Below, piece after piece: positions 55,815 to 64,000 of a stretch of DNA of 64,000 bases; position 1 is the first letter of the stretch; every line of letters starts with the position of its first letter. The translations under genes and the position numbers were made by a program. The notes beneath the pieces were generated by a model that did no database searches, was not told the DNA's origin, and worked only from the letters and a program-made list of their open reading frames with translations. Source of the stretch: Nocardia higoensis (GTDB taxonomy: Bacteria > Actinomycetota > Actinomycetes > Mycobacteriales > Mycobacteriaceae); the NCBI RefSeq assembly GCF_015477835.1, contig NZ_JADLQN010000001.1:1426001-1490000 (forward strand), read 5' to 3'.

Positions 55815-58013
55815 GTGCCTGTTGCCCTGACCGCCGATCAAGCGGCGTTGGCGGAGAGCGTCGGCGGATTCGCCGCGCGCCACGCCACGCGCGAGTACAC
55901 CCGGAAGAACACCGAACACCTGCGACGCGGCGAGCTGCCCTCGTTCTGGGCGGAACTCGTCGCGACCGGGCTGACCGGCGTGCACCTGCCCGAGAACGTC
56001 GGCGGGCAGGGCGGTTCGCTCGAGGAGATCGCGGTGGTGATCGCCGAATTCGGAAAGGCGCTGCTGCCGGGCGCCCTGCTGCCCAGCGTGATCGCCAGCA
56101 TGGTGGTCTCGGGCGCGAGCGCCGACTCGCACACCGACGCCGCGCTGCGCCGCTTCGCCGAGGGCGGCACCGGCGCTGTCGTCACCCCGGAACACGGGAT
56201 CGCCGTCACCGAGGGTTCGCCGGGTCTGACCGGGACGAGCGGGCTGGTGCTCGGCGCGGTCGCGGCGCAGGTGTTCGTGGTGGCGGCGAGCGGACGCTGG
56301 TTCCTGGTCGACGCCGACGCCGCGGGCGTGACGGTGACCGCCGAGAGCGGCGCGGACCTCGGCCGCGATCTGGGCCGGATCACCTTCGAGAACGTCACGC
56401 CGAGCGCCGAGCTGACCGGTGTCGACGGCGACCGCGCGGCCGATCTCGTGGTCACCTTCCTGGCGGTCGAGGCCGCGGGCGTGATCCGCTGGTGCTCGGA
56501 CACCGCCACCGAATACATCAAAGCGCGCAAGCAGTTCGGCCGCCCGGTCGGCGCGTTCCAGTCCGTCCAGCACCGGGCCGCGCAACTGCTCATCACCAGC
56601 GAACTGGCGACCGCCGCCGCGTGGGACGCCGTGCGCGGCCTGGACGACGAAGCGGGTCAGCGCGTGCACGCCGTCGCGGCGGCGGCGCTGACCACATTGG
56701 GCAACGCGGTCCACGCCGCGGTGGAATGCCTCGCCCTGCACGGCGCGATCGGCTTCACCTGGGAGCACGATCTTCACCTGTACTGGCGGCGGGCCATGAC
56801 GCTGGCCGGACTGGCCGGGCCGGGCGAACTCTGGGAGCGCAGGCTGGGCGAGGTCGCGATGGGGGGTCCGCGCAACTTCACCGTGCCGCTGCCGGAAACC
56901 GATCCGACGTTCCGCAACTGGGTGTCCGGCATCCTGGATCAGGCTGCGGCGCTAAACAATCCGACCCCGAGCACGCTCGGCGACATGGACATGGTCGCCA
57001 TCGGCCCGCGCCGCACCCTGCTCGCCGACCACGGTCTGGTCTGTCCGCCCATGCCCAAGCCCTACGGCATCGAGGCCGGGCCGCTCGAGCAACTGATCCT
57101 GCAGGACGAGTTCGACAAGCACGGCATCGCCCAGCCGTCGATGGGCATCGGGCAGTGGGTGGTGCCGATCGTGTTGCAGCGCGGCACCCCCGAACAGCTC
57201 GCCCGCCTCGCCGCGCCCGCACTGCGCGGCGAGGAGATCTGGTGCCAGCTGTTCAGCGAGCCGGAAGCGGGCTCGGACGTGGCGTCACTGAGCCTGCGCG
57301 CCACCAGGGCCGACGGCGGCTGGCGGCTCAACGGCCAGAAGATCTGGACCACGCTGGCGCATCGCTCGCACTGGGGTCTGCTGCTGGCCCGCACCGATCC
57401 GGAGGCCGAGCGCCATCGCGGGCTGACGGTGTTCCTGGTGGACATGCACGGCGAGGGCGTCACCGTCCGGCCGATCACCCAGTCCAGCGGTGACGCGGAG
57501 TTCAACGAGGTGTTCTTCGACGACGCCTTCGTCCCCGACGAGATGGTGCTCGGCGAGCCGGGTCAGGGCTGGGCCCTCACGCTGGAAACCCTGGCCCAGG
57601 AACGGCTTTTCATCGGCGGCGTCCGCGACCCCGGACACAACCAGCGCATCGTGGGCATCATCGAGCGCGAGGAGTTCGCGGGCAGCCGGGACGAGGCGCT
57701 GCGCACCCTCGGCCGGATCAGCGCCCGCGGCGCGGCGATCTCGGCGATGAACCTGCGTGAGACGATCCGCAGGCTCGACGGCCAGCCGGTGGGGCCCGGC
57801 ACGAGTATCGCCAAGGCCGCGGCGGCGATGCTGCACACCGACGCCGCGGCGGCCGCGCTGGAATTGATCGGCCCGGCGGCCGCGTTCAGCGAAACCGTCT
57901 CCGAGGTCGTGCATCACGAACTCGACATCCCCACCTGGGTGATCGGCGGCGGGACCCTGGAGATCCAGCTCAACACGATCGCCGCCCTGGTGATGGGGCT
58001 GCCGCGCAAGTGA
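55815..58013 (+). CDS. Tandem-fused acyl-CoA dehydrogenase (FadE34/FadE6-like)
   Basis: 732 residues from GTG 55815 (GGGAG nine bases upstream; GTG 55809 is possible). Two acyl-CoA dehydrogenase units in one chain: the first (about 1-370) has SARNEG-like C-terminal helices with ALHGAIGFTWEHDLHLYWRRA; the second (about 390-732) has LFSEPEAGSDVASL, KIWTTLAHRSHW and DIPTWVIGGGTLEIQLNTIA. This pseudo-dimer layout matches FadE34 and FadE6 of M. tuberculosis, flavoenzymes of steroid side-chain and lipid degradation. Control by KstR is likely from the palindrome upstream. Confidence 0.88.
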   Translation: MPVALTADQAALAESVGGFAARHATREYTRKNTEHLRRGELPSFWAELVATGLTGVHLPENVGGQGGSLEEIAVVIAEFGKALLPGALLPSVIASMVVSGASADSHTDAALRRFAEGGTGAVVTPEHGIAVTEGSPGLTGTSGLVLGAVAAQVFVVAASGRWFLVDADAAGVTVTAESGADLGRDLGRITFENVTPSAELTGVDGDRAADLVVTFLAVEAAGVIRWCSDTATEYIKARKQFGRPVGAFQSVQHRAAQLLITSELATAAAWDAVRGLDDEAGQRVHAVAAAALTTLGNAVHAAVECLALHGAIGFTWEHDLHLYWRRAMTLAGLAGPGELWERRLGEVAMGGPRNFTVPLPETDPTFRNWVSGILDQAAALNNPTPSTLGDMDMVAIGPRRTLLADHGLVCPPMPKPYGIEAGPLEQLILQDEFDKHGIAQPSMGIGQWVVPIVLQRGTPEQLARLAAPALRGEEIWCQLFSEPEAGSDVASLSLRATRADGGWRLNGQKIWTTLAHRSHWGLLLARTDPEAERHRGLTVFLVDMHGEGVTVRPITQSSGDAEFNEVFFDDAFVPDEMVLGEPGQGWALTLETLAQERLFIGGVRDPGHNQRIVGIIEREEFAGSRDEALRTLGRISARGAAISAMNLRETIRRLDGQPVGPGTSIAKAAAAMLHTDAAAAALELIGPAAAFSETVSEVVHHELDIPTWVIGGGTLEIQLNTIAALVMGLPRK

Positions 58014-58017
58014 ACGG

Positions 58018-58968
58018 TCAGCGCCCGTTGCTCTCCCGGAGCAGCGGGCGCACCACCCGGTCACGCACCGGGGTCAGGCGCTGCTCGAGCCGGTCGAGCA
58101 GCGAGTGCAGGTTCGCGTCGCGGGTGAGGCGGTCGTCGAGCACCACATTGATGGTGCCGCGCAGCAGGGCGTAGGCCTCCCATTGCTTGGGCGCCATCGT
58201 GCGCGGGGAGCGCCGGATGATGCCGTCGGCGATCGAGACGGCGGCCTCGCGGGCGGTGATGCGCTGGTTCAGCGGCCAGGGCAGCATCTCGCCCACCTCG
58301 CGACCCAGTTCGTCGTCGTCCAGCGTGTTCTTGGTCATAGCGGTCTCGACCACGCCAAGGTAGGCGACACCGGCGGTCGCGCCGTGCGCGGACAACTCCA
58401 CGCGCAGCGCGCGGCCGAACTGCTCGACGGCGGCCTTGCTGGTCATGTACGGCGAACCCGCCATGCCCGGGGCGAAGGCGGCCGCCGAGGAGACGACCAC
58501 GACATGCCCGCCTGCCTCGATGACGCTGTCCAGGGCGGGCTGCACGGTGTTGAAGACGCCGGTGAGGTTCACCGCGATCACCCGGTCGAAATCGGCCGGA
58601 TCCATCAGCCGGATGGTGGCGGGCGGCGGCACGATGCCCGCGTTCGCGACCACCACGTCGATGCGGCCGAGTTCTTCGCGCACCCGGGCGATGGCCGCGC
58701 GCATGCCCTCCCGGTCGGTCACGTCGGCGGTGAGCGCGAAGCCGCGCACGCGCAGATCGCGGGCCACGGATTCGGCGGCGGCGGCGTCGATGTCGATCAC
58801 CGCGACGTGCGCGCCGCGCGCGGCGAGCAACCGGGCCAGTTCCCGGCCGATGCCGGTGCCCGCGCCGGTGACGACGGCAACCCGGTCCTGCAGGTCGAAC
58901 AGCGGCTGATCGGAGACGCCGGTGAACGGCACCGCGGCGAGCAGGCCACGCAGATCCGGCAGTTTCAT
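58018..58968 (-). CDS. Short-chain dehydrogenase, last gene of the BVMO operon
   Basis: 316 residues. VAVVTGAGTGIGRELARLLAARGAHVAVIDID (NAD-preferring, Asp after beta2), VANAGIV, VVVVSSAAAFAPG (Ser), YMTSKAAVEQFGR (Tyr/Lys), YLGVVETAMTKN. N-terminal extension of about 26 residues and a C-terminal region of about 70, as in mycobacterial SadH-type dehydrogenases. ATG overlaps the BVMO stop. Likely oxidises the alcohol or ketone handled by the operon. Confidence 0.87.
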   Translation of the reverse strand: MKLPDLRGLLAAVPFTGVSDQPLFDLQDRVAVVTGAGTGIGRELARLLAARGAHVAVIDIDAAAAESVARDLRVRGFALTADVTDREGMRAAIARVREELGRIDVVVANAGIVPPPATIRLMDPADFDRVIAVNLTGVFNTVQPALDSVIEAGGHVVVVSSAAAFAPGMAGSPYMTSKAAVEQFGRALRVELSAHGATAGVAYLGVVETAMTKNTLDDDELGREVGEMLPWPLNQRITAREAAVSIADGIIRRSPRTMAPKQWEAYALLRGTINVVLDDRLTRDANLHSLLDRLEQRLTPVRDRVVRPLLRESNGR

Positions 58969-60530
58969 CGGGTCCTCATCTCATACGATTCCGCGTCGAA
59001 ACGTCGTGTGCGGCGAGCATATTCGAAGCTCCAACTCGGGTACAGGCCGGAGTTGGCGCCGTCGGCGGTGGTGTAGTAGCTGTTGCAGCCGCCGGTCAGC
59101 CAGGCGGTGTCGGTGCTGCGCGCGTTGACGTCGGCGAGGAACGCTTCCTGCACCTCCGGCCGGACCACGACCCGCGCGATCCCCTTGTCCCGCATCGTCG
59201 TCAACGCGTCGACGATGTAGCGGGCCTGCGACTCGATCATGAAGACCGCCGACTGGTTGCCCACCACGCCGAACGGGCCGAGGGTGGTGAAAAAGTTCGG
59301 GAACCCGGCCATCGAGGTGCCGAGGTAGCTGCTCGGCGCTTCGCGATAGATATCGGCGGCCGAGCGGCCGTCGACGGCGTGGATGCGTTCGAACACCTTG
59401 GCGGGCATGCCGAATCCGGTCCCCCAGATGAGCGTGTCCACCGGATGCTCCACACCGTCGGCGGTGACCACGGAGTGCTCCTTGATCTGCTCGATCCCGG
59501 CGGTGACGACCTCGACATTGGGCTGGGTCAGCGCCGGGAAGTAGGCGTCGGAGAAAATCGCCCGCTTGCAGCCGATTACGTAGTCCGGAGTCAGGATCTT
59601 GCGCAGCTTCGGGTCGCGCACCTGTCGCAACAGCTGCAGCTTGGCCAGCGCCTCATACGGGTGACGGAAACGCTTGTCCACGAAGCCGACCAGGCCGAAG
59701 CTCTCGATGCCGGTGTAGAACGCGCCGCGCACCGCCTTCCCGAGCACCGGCAGTATGCGCAGCAGCGCGCGCTCCACACCGGTGGTACGACGGTCGAGCC
59801 GGGAGACGATCCACGGCGCGGACCGCTGGAACACCGTCAGCTTGCCCACCTTCGGCTGGATCTCCGGGATGAACTGCACCGCCGAGGCACCGGTGCCGAT
59901 CACCGCGACCCGCTCGCCGGTCAGATCGTGATCGTGATCCCAGTGCAGCGAATGGAATTGGGTGCCCGCGAATTTCTCCTTGCCGGGCAGGTTCGGGATA
60001 TTGGCCTCGCTGAACGGGCCGACCGCCGAGATCAGGACATCGGCGGTGTAATCGCCCTTGCCGGTCGCGATCCGCCACTGCTCGGCGTCCTCGTCGAAGC
60101 GCGCGTCGGCGACCTCGACGTCGAAGCGCATGTGCGGCACGATCTCGAAGTCGGCGGCGACCTTCTCCAGGTAGGCGAGGATCTCCGGCTGGGTGCCGTA
60201 GGTGCGCGACCAGTCGGGGTTGGGCGCGAAGGAGTACGAGTACAGCTGCGAGGGCACGTCGCAAGCGCAGCCCGGGTAGGTGTTGGCGCGCCAGGTGCCG
60301 CCGAGGCCCGAGGAGCGTTCCAGGATCACGAAGTCGGTGATCCCCTTGGCGCGCAATTCGACGCCCAGCGCGATGCCCGCGAAGCCCGCGCCGATGACGA
60401 CCACCGGGAAGTGCTGGGCGGCGTTCGGCGAGGCAGTGTTTCCCAGAGCAACGTTCTCCGGGGCAACGTCGTCCGGGACGACGTTGCCCGGGACGGCGTT
60501 GTCCGGGACGGAGGTCTTCTTGGTCGCCAT
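58965..60530 (-). CDS. Flavin-containing Baeyer-Villiger-type monooxygenase
   Basis: 521 residues from ATG 60530 (AAGGAA eight bases upstream). FAD motif VVVIGAGFAGIALGVEL, SSGLGGTWRANTYPGCACDVPSQLYSYSF, a BVMO fingerprint variant FAGTQFHSLHWDHD, NADPH motif VAVIGTGASAVQFIPEI, and WGTGFG. Inserts oxygen next to a ketone or oxidises a heteroatom. Residues about 7-36 are a run of imperfect pentapeptides (VPDNA VPGNV VPDDV APENV), absent from relatives I know. Second-last gene of the operon, 4-bp overlap with the SDR. Confidence 0.9.
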   Translation of the reverse strand: MATKKTSVPDNAVPGNVVPDDVAPENVALGNTASPNAAQHFPVVVIGAGFAGIALGVELRAKGITDFVILERSSGLGGTWRANTYPGCACDVPSQLYSYSFAPNPDWSRTYGTQPEILAYLEKVAADFEIVPHMRFDVEVADARFDEDAEQWRIATGKGDYTADVLISAVGPFSEANIPNLPGKEKFAGTQFHSLHWDHDHDLTGERVAVIGTGASAVQFIPEIQPKVGKLTVFQRSAPWIVSRLDRRTTGVERALLRILPVLGKAVRGAFYTGIESFGLVGFVDKRFRHPYEALAKLQLLRQVRDPKLRKILTPDYVIGCKRAIFSDAYFPALTQPNVEVVTAGIEQIKEHSVVTADGVEHPVDTLIWGTGFGMPAKVFERIHAVDGRSAADIYREAPSSYLGTSMAGFPNFFTTLGPFGVVGNQSAVFMIESQARYIVDALTTMRDKGIARVVVRPEVQEAFLADVNARSTDTAWLTGGCNSYYTTADGANSGLYPSWSFEYARRTRRFDAESYEMRTR

Positions 60531-60565
60531 ACCGGCGATTCCTTTCCGAGAAAGGTCGGGTCGAT

Positions 60566-61693
60566 TCACAGGTCCAGCACGAGGTCACCCTCGGCGGCCC
60601 GTGAGACGCAGGTCAGCATGGCCTTGTCACGTTCGACCGGCGAGAGGGTCCGGTCCCGGTGCTCCACCCGGCCGGACAGCACGCCCACCTTGCAGCTGCC
60701 GCAGAAACCCTGCTGGCAGGAGTAGGCGACGCCGGGCTGCACGCGCCGGATTGCGGCCAGCGCCGACTCCTCGGCCCCCACCCGCACCGTGGCGCCGCTG
60801 CGGGCCAGGGTGAGGGTGAACTCCGAGCCGCCGAGCACCGGTGGTGGTGAGAAACGTTCGGTGTGCAGCGAGACCCGCAGGTCGTCGCCGACGGCACGGG
60901 CAGCGGCGGCCAGCATCGGCGGCGGGCCGCAGACGTAGATCGCGGTTCCGGGCGGGGCCGAGGCGACGAGGGACGCCACGTCGGGCTGACCGAATTCGTC
61001 GTCGGGGCGGATCTCGACCTCCACGCCCTCGATGGCCGCCAGCTCGTCGAGAAACGGCATGGTGGCGCGGGACCGGCCGGTGTAGACCAGACGCGCGAAG
61101 CGGTGTTCGGCGCGTGCGGCGCGCAGCATCGGCAGGATCGGCGTGATGCCGATGCCGCCAGCGACGAACAGGTACCTTGGCGCGGCCACATAGTCGAAGG
61201 CGTTGCGCGGACCACGGATTCGCACCCGATCGCCGACCTTCAGCTCGTGCACCTCCACCGATCCCCCACCGCCGTCGGCGATGCGGCGCACCGAGATCCG
61301 ATAGTGGCGGCGGTCGGCCGGGTCACCGTTGAGCGAGTACTGACGCTGCCTGCCCGACGGCAGGAACAGGTCCAGATGCGCACCGGGCACCCAGGCGGGC
61401 AGCTCGCTGCCGTTGGGGTGACGCAAGATCAGGCTGCGCACGTCCTCGGCTTCGTCGTCGATGCGATCGACCAGCATCGGCAGGTCGAAACCGGTGCGCC
61501 GGACCGGCTGCGGACGCGAAAGCAGCGGTGCCGCGGGACTGTTCGTGAACAGCTCCTTGTAGGCGTCGAACGCGCCGACCAGCAGCCGCAGCGCCGGCCC
61601 GGCGTCGTAGTGCGGACGCCCGGCGGTCGCCGCGCCCCGACCGTCGAGGACGACAGCGCCGCCGCGATCCCCCTCGGAGCCCTGGCCGCTCAT
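60566..61693 (-). CDS. Oxygenase reductase: FNR domain with C-terminal plant-type 2Fe-2S
   Basis: 375 residues from ATG 61693, overlapping the upstream stop. FAD-binding RQYSLNGDP, NAD-binding VAGGIGITPILPMLRAA and CGPPPML, then a ferredoxin domain YSCQQGFCGSCKVGVLSG...LTCVSRA with the CxxxxCxxC...C cluster. Passes electrons from NAD(P)H to an oxygenase. Its immediate partner is the diiron-type protein upstream. Confidence 0.9.
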   Translation of the reverse strand: MSGQGSEGDRGGAVVLDGRGAATAGRPHYDAGPALRLLVGAFDAYKELFTNSPAAPLLSRPQPVRRTGFDLPMLVDRIDDEAEDVRSLILRHPNGSELPAWVPGAHLDLFLPSGRQRQYSLNGDPADRRHYRISVRRIADGGGGSVEVHELKVGDRVRIRGPRNAFDYVAAPRYLFVAGGIGITPILPMLRAARAEHRFARLVYTGRSRATMPFLDELAAIEGVEVEIRPDDEFGQPDVASLVASAPPGTAIYVCGPPPMLAAAARAVGDDLRVSLHTERFSPPPVLGGSEFTLTLARSGATVRVGAEESALAAIRRVQPGVAYSCQQGFCGSCKVGVLSGRVEHRDRTLSPVERDKAMLTCVSRAAEGDLVLDL

Positions 61694-62565
61694 GCCTGAC
61701 CGCCTCGGGCCGCGGGCGAGCTCGCCAGGTAACGCAGCGCGTTGTCCATCGGGCCGAGCTGCGAGGGATGGAAGTCGGGCTTCAGGTAGCGCGGGATCTC
61801 GGTGAAGAACGTGGTGAAGCTCGGCACCACGCCACGCATGGTGGCGCTCGCCAGCTGCACCGGCCACCACCGGCCCTTGCGCGGCGAGGGATCCTTCGCG
61901 AACAGGTAGCCGCCGGTGGCGGCGAACAGTGCCAACAGCCCCATGCTGGAGATCACCGCGTGCCTGGCCTTGCGCGCGTAACTGCCGTCGACGTGCATGT
62001 AGGCGTCGTAGACCACGCTGCGGTGCTCGACTTCCTCGGCGCCGTGCCAGCGGATCAGATCGAGCATGGCCGGGTGCATGCCCTTCTCCTCGAGCACGTC
62101 GTTGGTCAGCAGCCACTCGCCGATCACAGCGGTGTAGTGCTCCATGCCCGCGAACAGCGCCAGCCGCTCACACAGCCATTCGTGCTTGGCGCGACCGGTG
62201 AGCCCGTGATCGCCCAGCATCCGGTCCACCAGCCAGCCGACCAGCTCGACCAGCGGCCCGACCTCGAGGCCCAGCTTCTCCAGCTGGATGCGCGCCTGCT
62301 CGTGCGAGGTGGCGTGCATGGCCTCTTGGCCGATGAAACCGCGCACCTCTTCGGCGAGCCGCTCGTCGTCGATCAGCGGCAGCGCCTCCGACAGCGCCTG
62401 GGCCATCGCGCGCTCGCCCTCGGGCAGCAGCAGGTGCATGACGTTGATGATGTGCGTGGCCATCACTTCGCCGGGAATGTAGTGCAGCGGCACCGAGGAG
62501 AAGTCGAAGGCGACGTCGCGGGCATGAATCGCGTGCGCCTGCTCGGTGTAGGAGGCAGTACCCAT
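61690..62565 (-). CDS. Ferritin-like diiron protein (PF10118 'metal-dependent hydrolase' type)
   Basis: 291 residues, first gene of the operon. Helical with carboxylate/His motifs LLPEGERAMAQAL, GFIGQEAMHATSHEQ, AGMEHYTAVIGEWLL and WHGAEEVEHRSVVYDAYMH, arranged like a four-helix diiron centre (two ExxH motifs plus single Glu residues). A hydrophobic stretch (ISSMGLLALFAATGGYLFA) suggests membrane contact. The family is annotated as hydrolase, but the neighbouring 2Fe-2S reductase, BVMO and SDR make a diiron monooxygenase or desaturase more likely; this is inference. Confidence 0.8.
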   Translation of the reverse strand: MGTASYTEQAHAIHARDVAFDFSSVPLHYIPGEVMATHIINVMHLLLPEGERAMAQALSEALPLIDDERLAEEVRGFIGQEAMHATSHEQARIQLEKLGLEVGPLVELVGWLVDRMLGDHGLTGRAKHEWLCERLALFAGMEHYTAVIGEWLLTNDVLEEKGMHPAMLDLIRWHGAEEVEHRSVVYDAYMHVDGSYARKARHAVISSMGLLALFAATGGYLFAKDPSPRKGRWWPVQLASATMRGVVPSFTTFFTEIPRYLKPDFHPSQLGPMDNALRYLASSPAARGGQA

Positions 62566-62613
62566 TGTGGATCCTCACGGCTCGGCGTTGAACGGGGAGG
62601 ACTTGACGATATT

Positions 62614-62653
62614 TGTTGACATCAGTCAATGTCAACAGCGCTCGATGTCAACA
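62614..62653. promoter_or_regulatory. TetR operator with three half-sites in the divergent gap
   Basis: TGTTGACAT (62614-62622), six bases, ATGTCAACA (62629-62637) form a perfect 9-bp inverted repeat; a third copy ATGTCAACA follows at 62645-62653. The cluster lies between the diiron operon start (62565) and the TetR start (62678) and probably represses both. Confidence 0.7.
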
Positions 62654-62677
62654 TCCCGATGTGAGAGGATGGGAAAC

Positions 62678-63355
62678 ATGGTGGCCGATTCCGACGCACT
62701 CGCCGGTATGCGCACGTGGCGCGGCCTGGCCCCCGCCGACCGCATCGCCGCCCGCCGCGCCCAGCTCATCGAGACCGCGACCGACATGATGGCGACCTCC
62801 GGCTCCGCGGAGCTGTCCATGCGCGGAGTGTGCCGGAAGGCCGGGCTCACCGAGCGCTACTTCTACGAGAACTTCCCCAACCTCGACGCCCTGATGACCA
62901 CGGTCCTCGAAACCGTCGTCATCGCCGCCCGCGACCGCCTGCTCGAGGCCCTCGCCGAAGCCCCCGCCGAACGCGAGGCGATGTTCCACCACGTCGTGTC
63001 CGCCTTCACCGACTTCCTGCTCGAAGACCGCCGCCGTGGCCCGATCATGTTCATCGAGTCGCAGGCCAACCCCGTCCTCAGCGCCCGCGGCGACGAACTC
63101 ATCGCCCTGTTCACCGCCCCCATCGCCTTCACCATCGGCAGCGGCGACTACCGCGAACCCCTCCCCGACCACCTCGACGCCACCCTCAACGCCAACGCCA
63201 TCTTCGGCGCGCTGGCCTACCTGTATCGCCCGTGGCTGGACGGCACCTTCGAGGTCTCGCGCGAACGCTTCGACCACCACGCGGTGCGACTGCTCACCAG
63301 CATCGCCACAGTGCGCTCCTCCGATATCGACAGCGCCGCACCCGACGCTCCGTAG
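62678..63355 (+). CDS. TetR-family regulator of the diiron/BVMO operon
   Basis: 225 residues from ATG 62678 (GAGAGG nine bases upstream). HTH: RRAQLIETATDMMATSGSAELSMRGVCRKAGLTERYFYENFPNLDALM. C-terminal domain helical. Divergent from the four-gene oxygenase operon with a strong operator between, so it is the likely local repressor; its ligand could be a fatty or cyclic substrate. Confidence 0.88.
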   Translation: MVADSDALAGMRTWRGLAPADRIAARRAQLIETATDMMATSGSAELSMRGVCRKAGLTERYFYENFPNLDALMTTVLETVVIAARDRLLEALAEAPAEREAMFHHVVSAFTDFLLEDRRRGPIMFIESQANPVLSARGDELIALFTAPIAFTIGSGDYREPLPDHLDATLNANAIFGALAYLYRPWLDGTFEVSRERFDHHAVRLLTSIATVRSSDIDSAAPDAP

Positions 63356-63429
63356 CGCTCCACCCGGGGGGCTCATCCCGCCCTCCGTCACGAGCGTTTC
63401 CTCGAGAAGGCGCGGGGCAACCGGTGAGC

Positions 63430-63702
63430 ATGGCTACCGACAACACTTCCGCACACACCGACAACCCGGCGCATGTCGACCCGAGCGATCTGCGCCGACT
63501 CCTCGACGCCGTACCCAGCAGTTGCCTCGTGCTGTCCGAAGGTCGAGTCCAGGTCCACAACGGCCCCGCGGACGACGACAGCGTGCTCGTCGTCGTCACG
63601 CGCAACGACCTCGTCGCTCACCTCGGCGATCGCCCCGACGAGGCCGCACTCACCACCGAGGCCGCGCTCCTCGCCGACAAGATCCGGCTGCTCGGAGCCT
63701 GA
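63430..63702 (+). CDS. Small acidic protein of unknown function
   Basis: 90 residues from ATG 63430 (GTG 63424 also possible). Polar Asp/Ala-rich N-terminus, then a compact domain VDPSDLRRLLDAVPSSCLVLSEGRVQVHNGPADDDSVLVVVTRNDLVAHLGD. Codon usage is strongly GC3 and the frame is well formed, but I recognise no family. Confidence 0.6.
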   Translation: MATDNTSAHTDNPAHVDPSDLRRLLDAVPSSCLVLSEGRVQVHNGPADDDSVLVVVTRNDLVAHLGDRPDEAALTTEAALLADKIRLLGA

Positions 63703-63756
63703 GGAACCTTCGCCCGGAGCTACCGACGCACCTGCACTATGTCCGCATCCGTACTA

Positions 63757-63784
63757 CGCCGCCCCTCACACGATCGGGGCGGCG
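63757..63784. terminator. Bidirectional terminator between convergent genes
   Basis: Perfect 9-bp stem CGCCGCCCC/GGGGCGGCG with a 10-base loop, in the gap between the two small genes that end towards each other. Confidence 0.65.
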
Positions 63785-63803
63785 CGCGTTCGCGTTCGCG
63801 ACG

Positions 63804-63983
63804 TCAGTGCGAGTAGTCCCGGAACGTCATGACGCCACCGACCATGACAACCACCACCGTGAGGGTGAAGACCACGACGCGAAGCCACGTCGGGCCGTAG
63901 TAGGCGGCAGCCATCGACGCACCGAGAGCCGCGAGAATCATCACCACCCCGTAGAAGGGTGTGTACTGCTCCTTGTCGACCAT
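63804..63983 (-). CDS. 59-residue two-helix membrane protein
   Basis: ATG 63983 to TGA 63804. MVDKEQYTPFYGVVMILAAL...: two hydrophobic helices (about residues 10-26 and 34-52) separated by YYGPTWLR, ending in FRDYSH. GGAGG lies directly in front of the ATG, closer than usual. Small membrane protein of unknown function; the window ends 17 bp upstream. Confidence 0.6.
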   Translation of the reverse strand: MVDKEQYTPFYGVVMILAALGASMAAAYYGPTWLRVVVFTLTVVVVMVGGVMTFRDYSH

Positions 63984-64000
63984 TCCTCCAGTGTCCGCCG

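Overview
The window is very GC-rich (about 70 % by eye), densely coding, uses many GTG starts and has many 4-bp ATGA/GTGA gene overlaps. The gene content fits a mycolic-acid actinomycete, most probably Nocardia or a close relative: a large NRPS, a PknK-type kinase/LuxR protein, an LpqS-like copper protein, a tandem-fused FadE with a KstR-type operator, an L,D-transpeptidase and a BVMO/ferredoxin-reductase operon. The genus is inferred. I saw no rRNA, tRNA, CRISPR array, complete IS element or prophage.

Layout. 1-8768: 5' part of a multimodular NRPS (C-A-T-E / C-A-T / C...), reverse strand, cut by the window edge. 8769-9902: long stretch with no recognisable gene. 9903-16158: copper/thiol stress island: a P1B-type ATPase broken by a frameshift, a SHOCT membrane protein, a 25-residue Met/Cys/His peptide, a CsoR-like palindrome, and divergently an LpqS-like protein, a cysteine-synthase-fold enzyme and an MFS exporter. 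16203-18741: imine-reductase-like enzyme with divergent HxlR regulator, Mug/TDG glycosylase, DUF2795 protein. 18767-24330: biotin-uptake operon bioY-(ligase)-(thiolase)-bioM-bioN-(ligase) behind a BioQ-like operator. 24443-25174: promoter plus highly structured, possibly switching leader RNA in front of a MerR-type regulator. 25196-28902: meta-cleavage lower pathway mhpD-mhpF-mhpE with a divergent IclR regulator and a perfect palindrome between them.

29139-31546: Cys-rich copper-storage-like four-helix protein, serine-hydrolase esterase, DUF35 protein. 31672-34956: PknK-like kinase/ATPase/LuxR protein. 34957-43130: mixed region of esterases/lipases, a response regulator coupled to a hydrolase, an AraC regulator, a membrane protein, a STAS protein and at least three decayed gene fragments. 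43195-54695: mostly housekeeping and envelope genes (F420-type LLM enzyme, cyclodeaminase, L,D-transpeptidase, an unusual FolD, YdcF-like protein, HemK-like methylase, GabD2, TetR regulator, FabG). 54924-63983: hemerythrin-like protein, KstR-motif FadE, then a four-gene reverse operon (diiron protein, 2Fe-2S reductase, BVMO, SDR) with a divergent TetR regulator and a multi-half-site operator, ending in two small proteins.

Together the genes describe a soil or opportunistic actinomycete with specialised metabolism, copper defence, biotin scavenging and catabolism of aromatics and lipids/steroids. Most promising for follow-up: the 25-aa metal-binding peptide, the structured RNA before the MerR gene, the ligase/thiolase genes inside the biotin transporter operon, the diiron/reductase/BVMO/SDR operon and the FolD lacking the catalytic lysine. 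All domain and family calls are from reading translations by eye; no database search was run.
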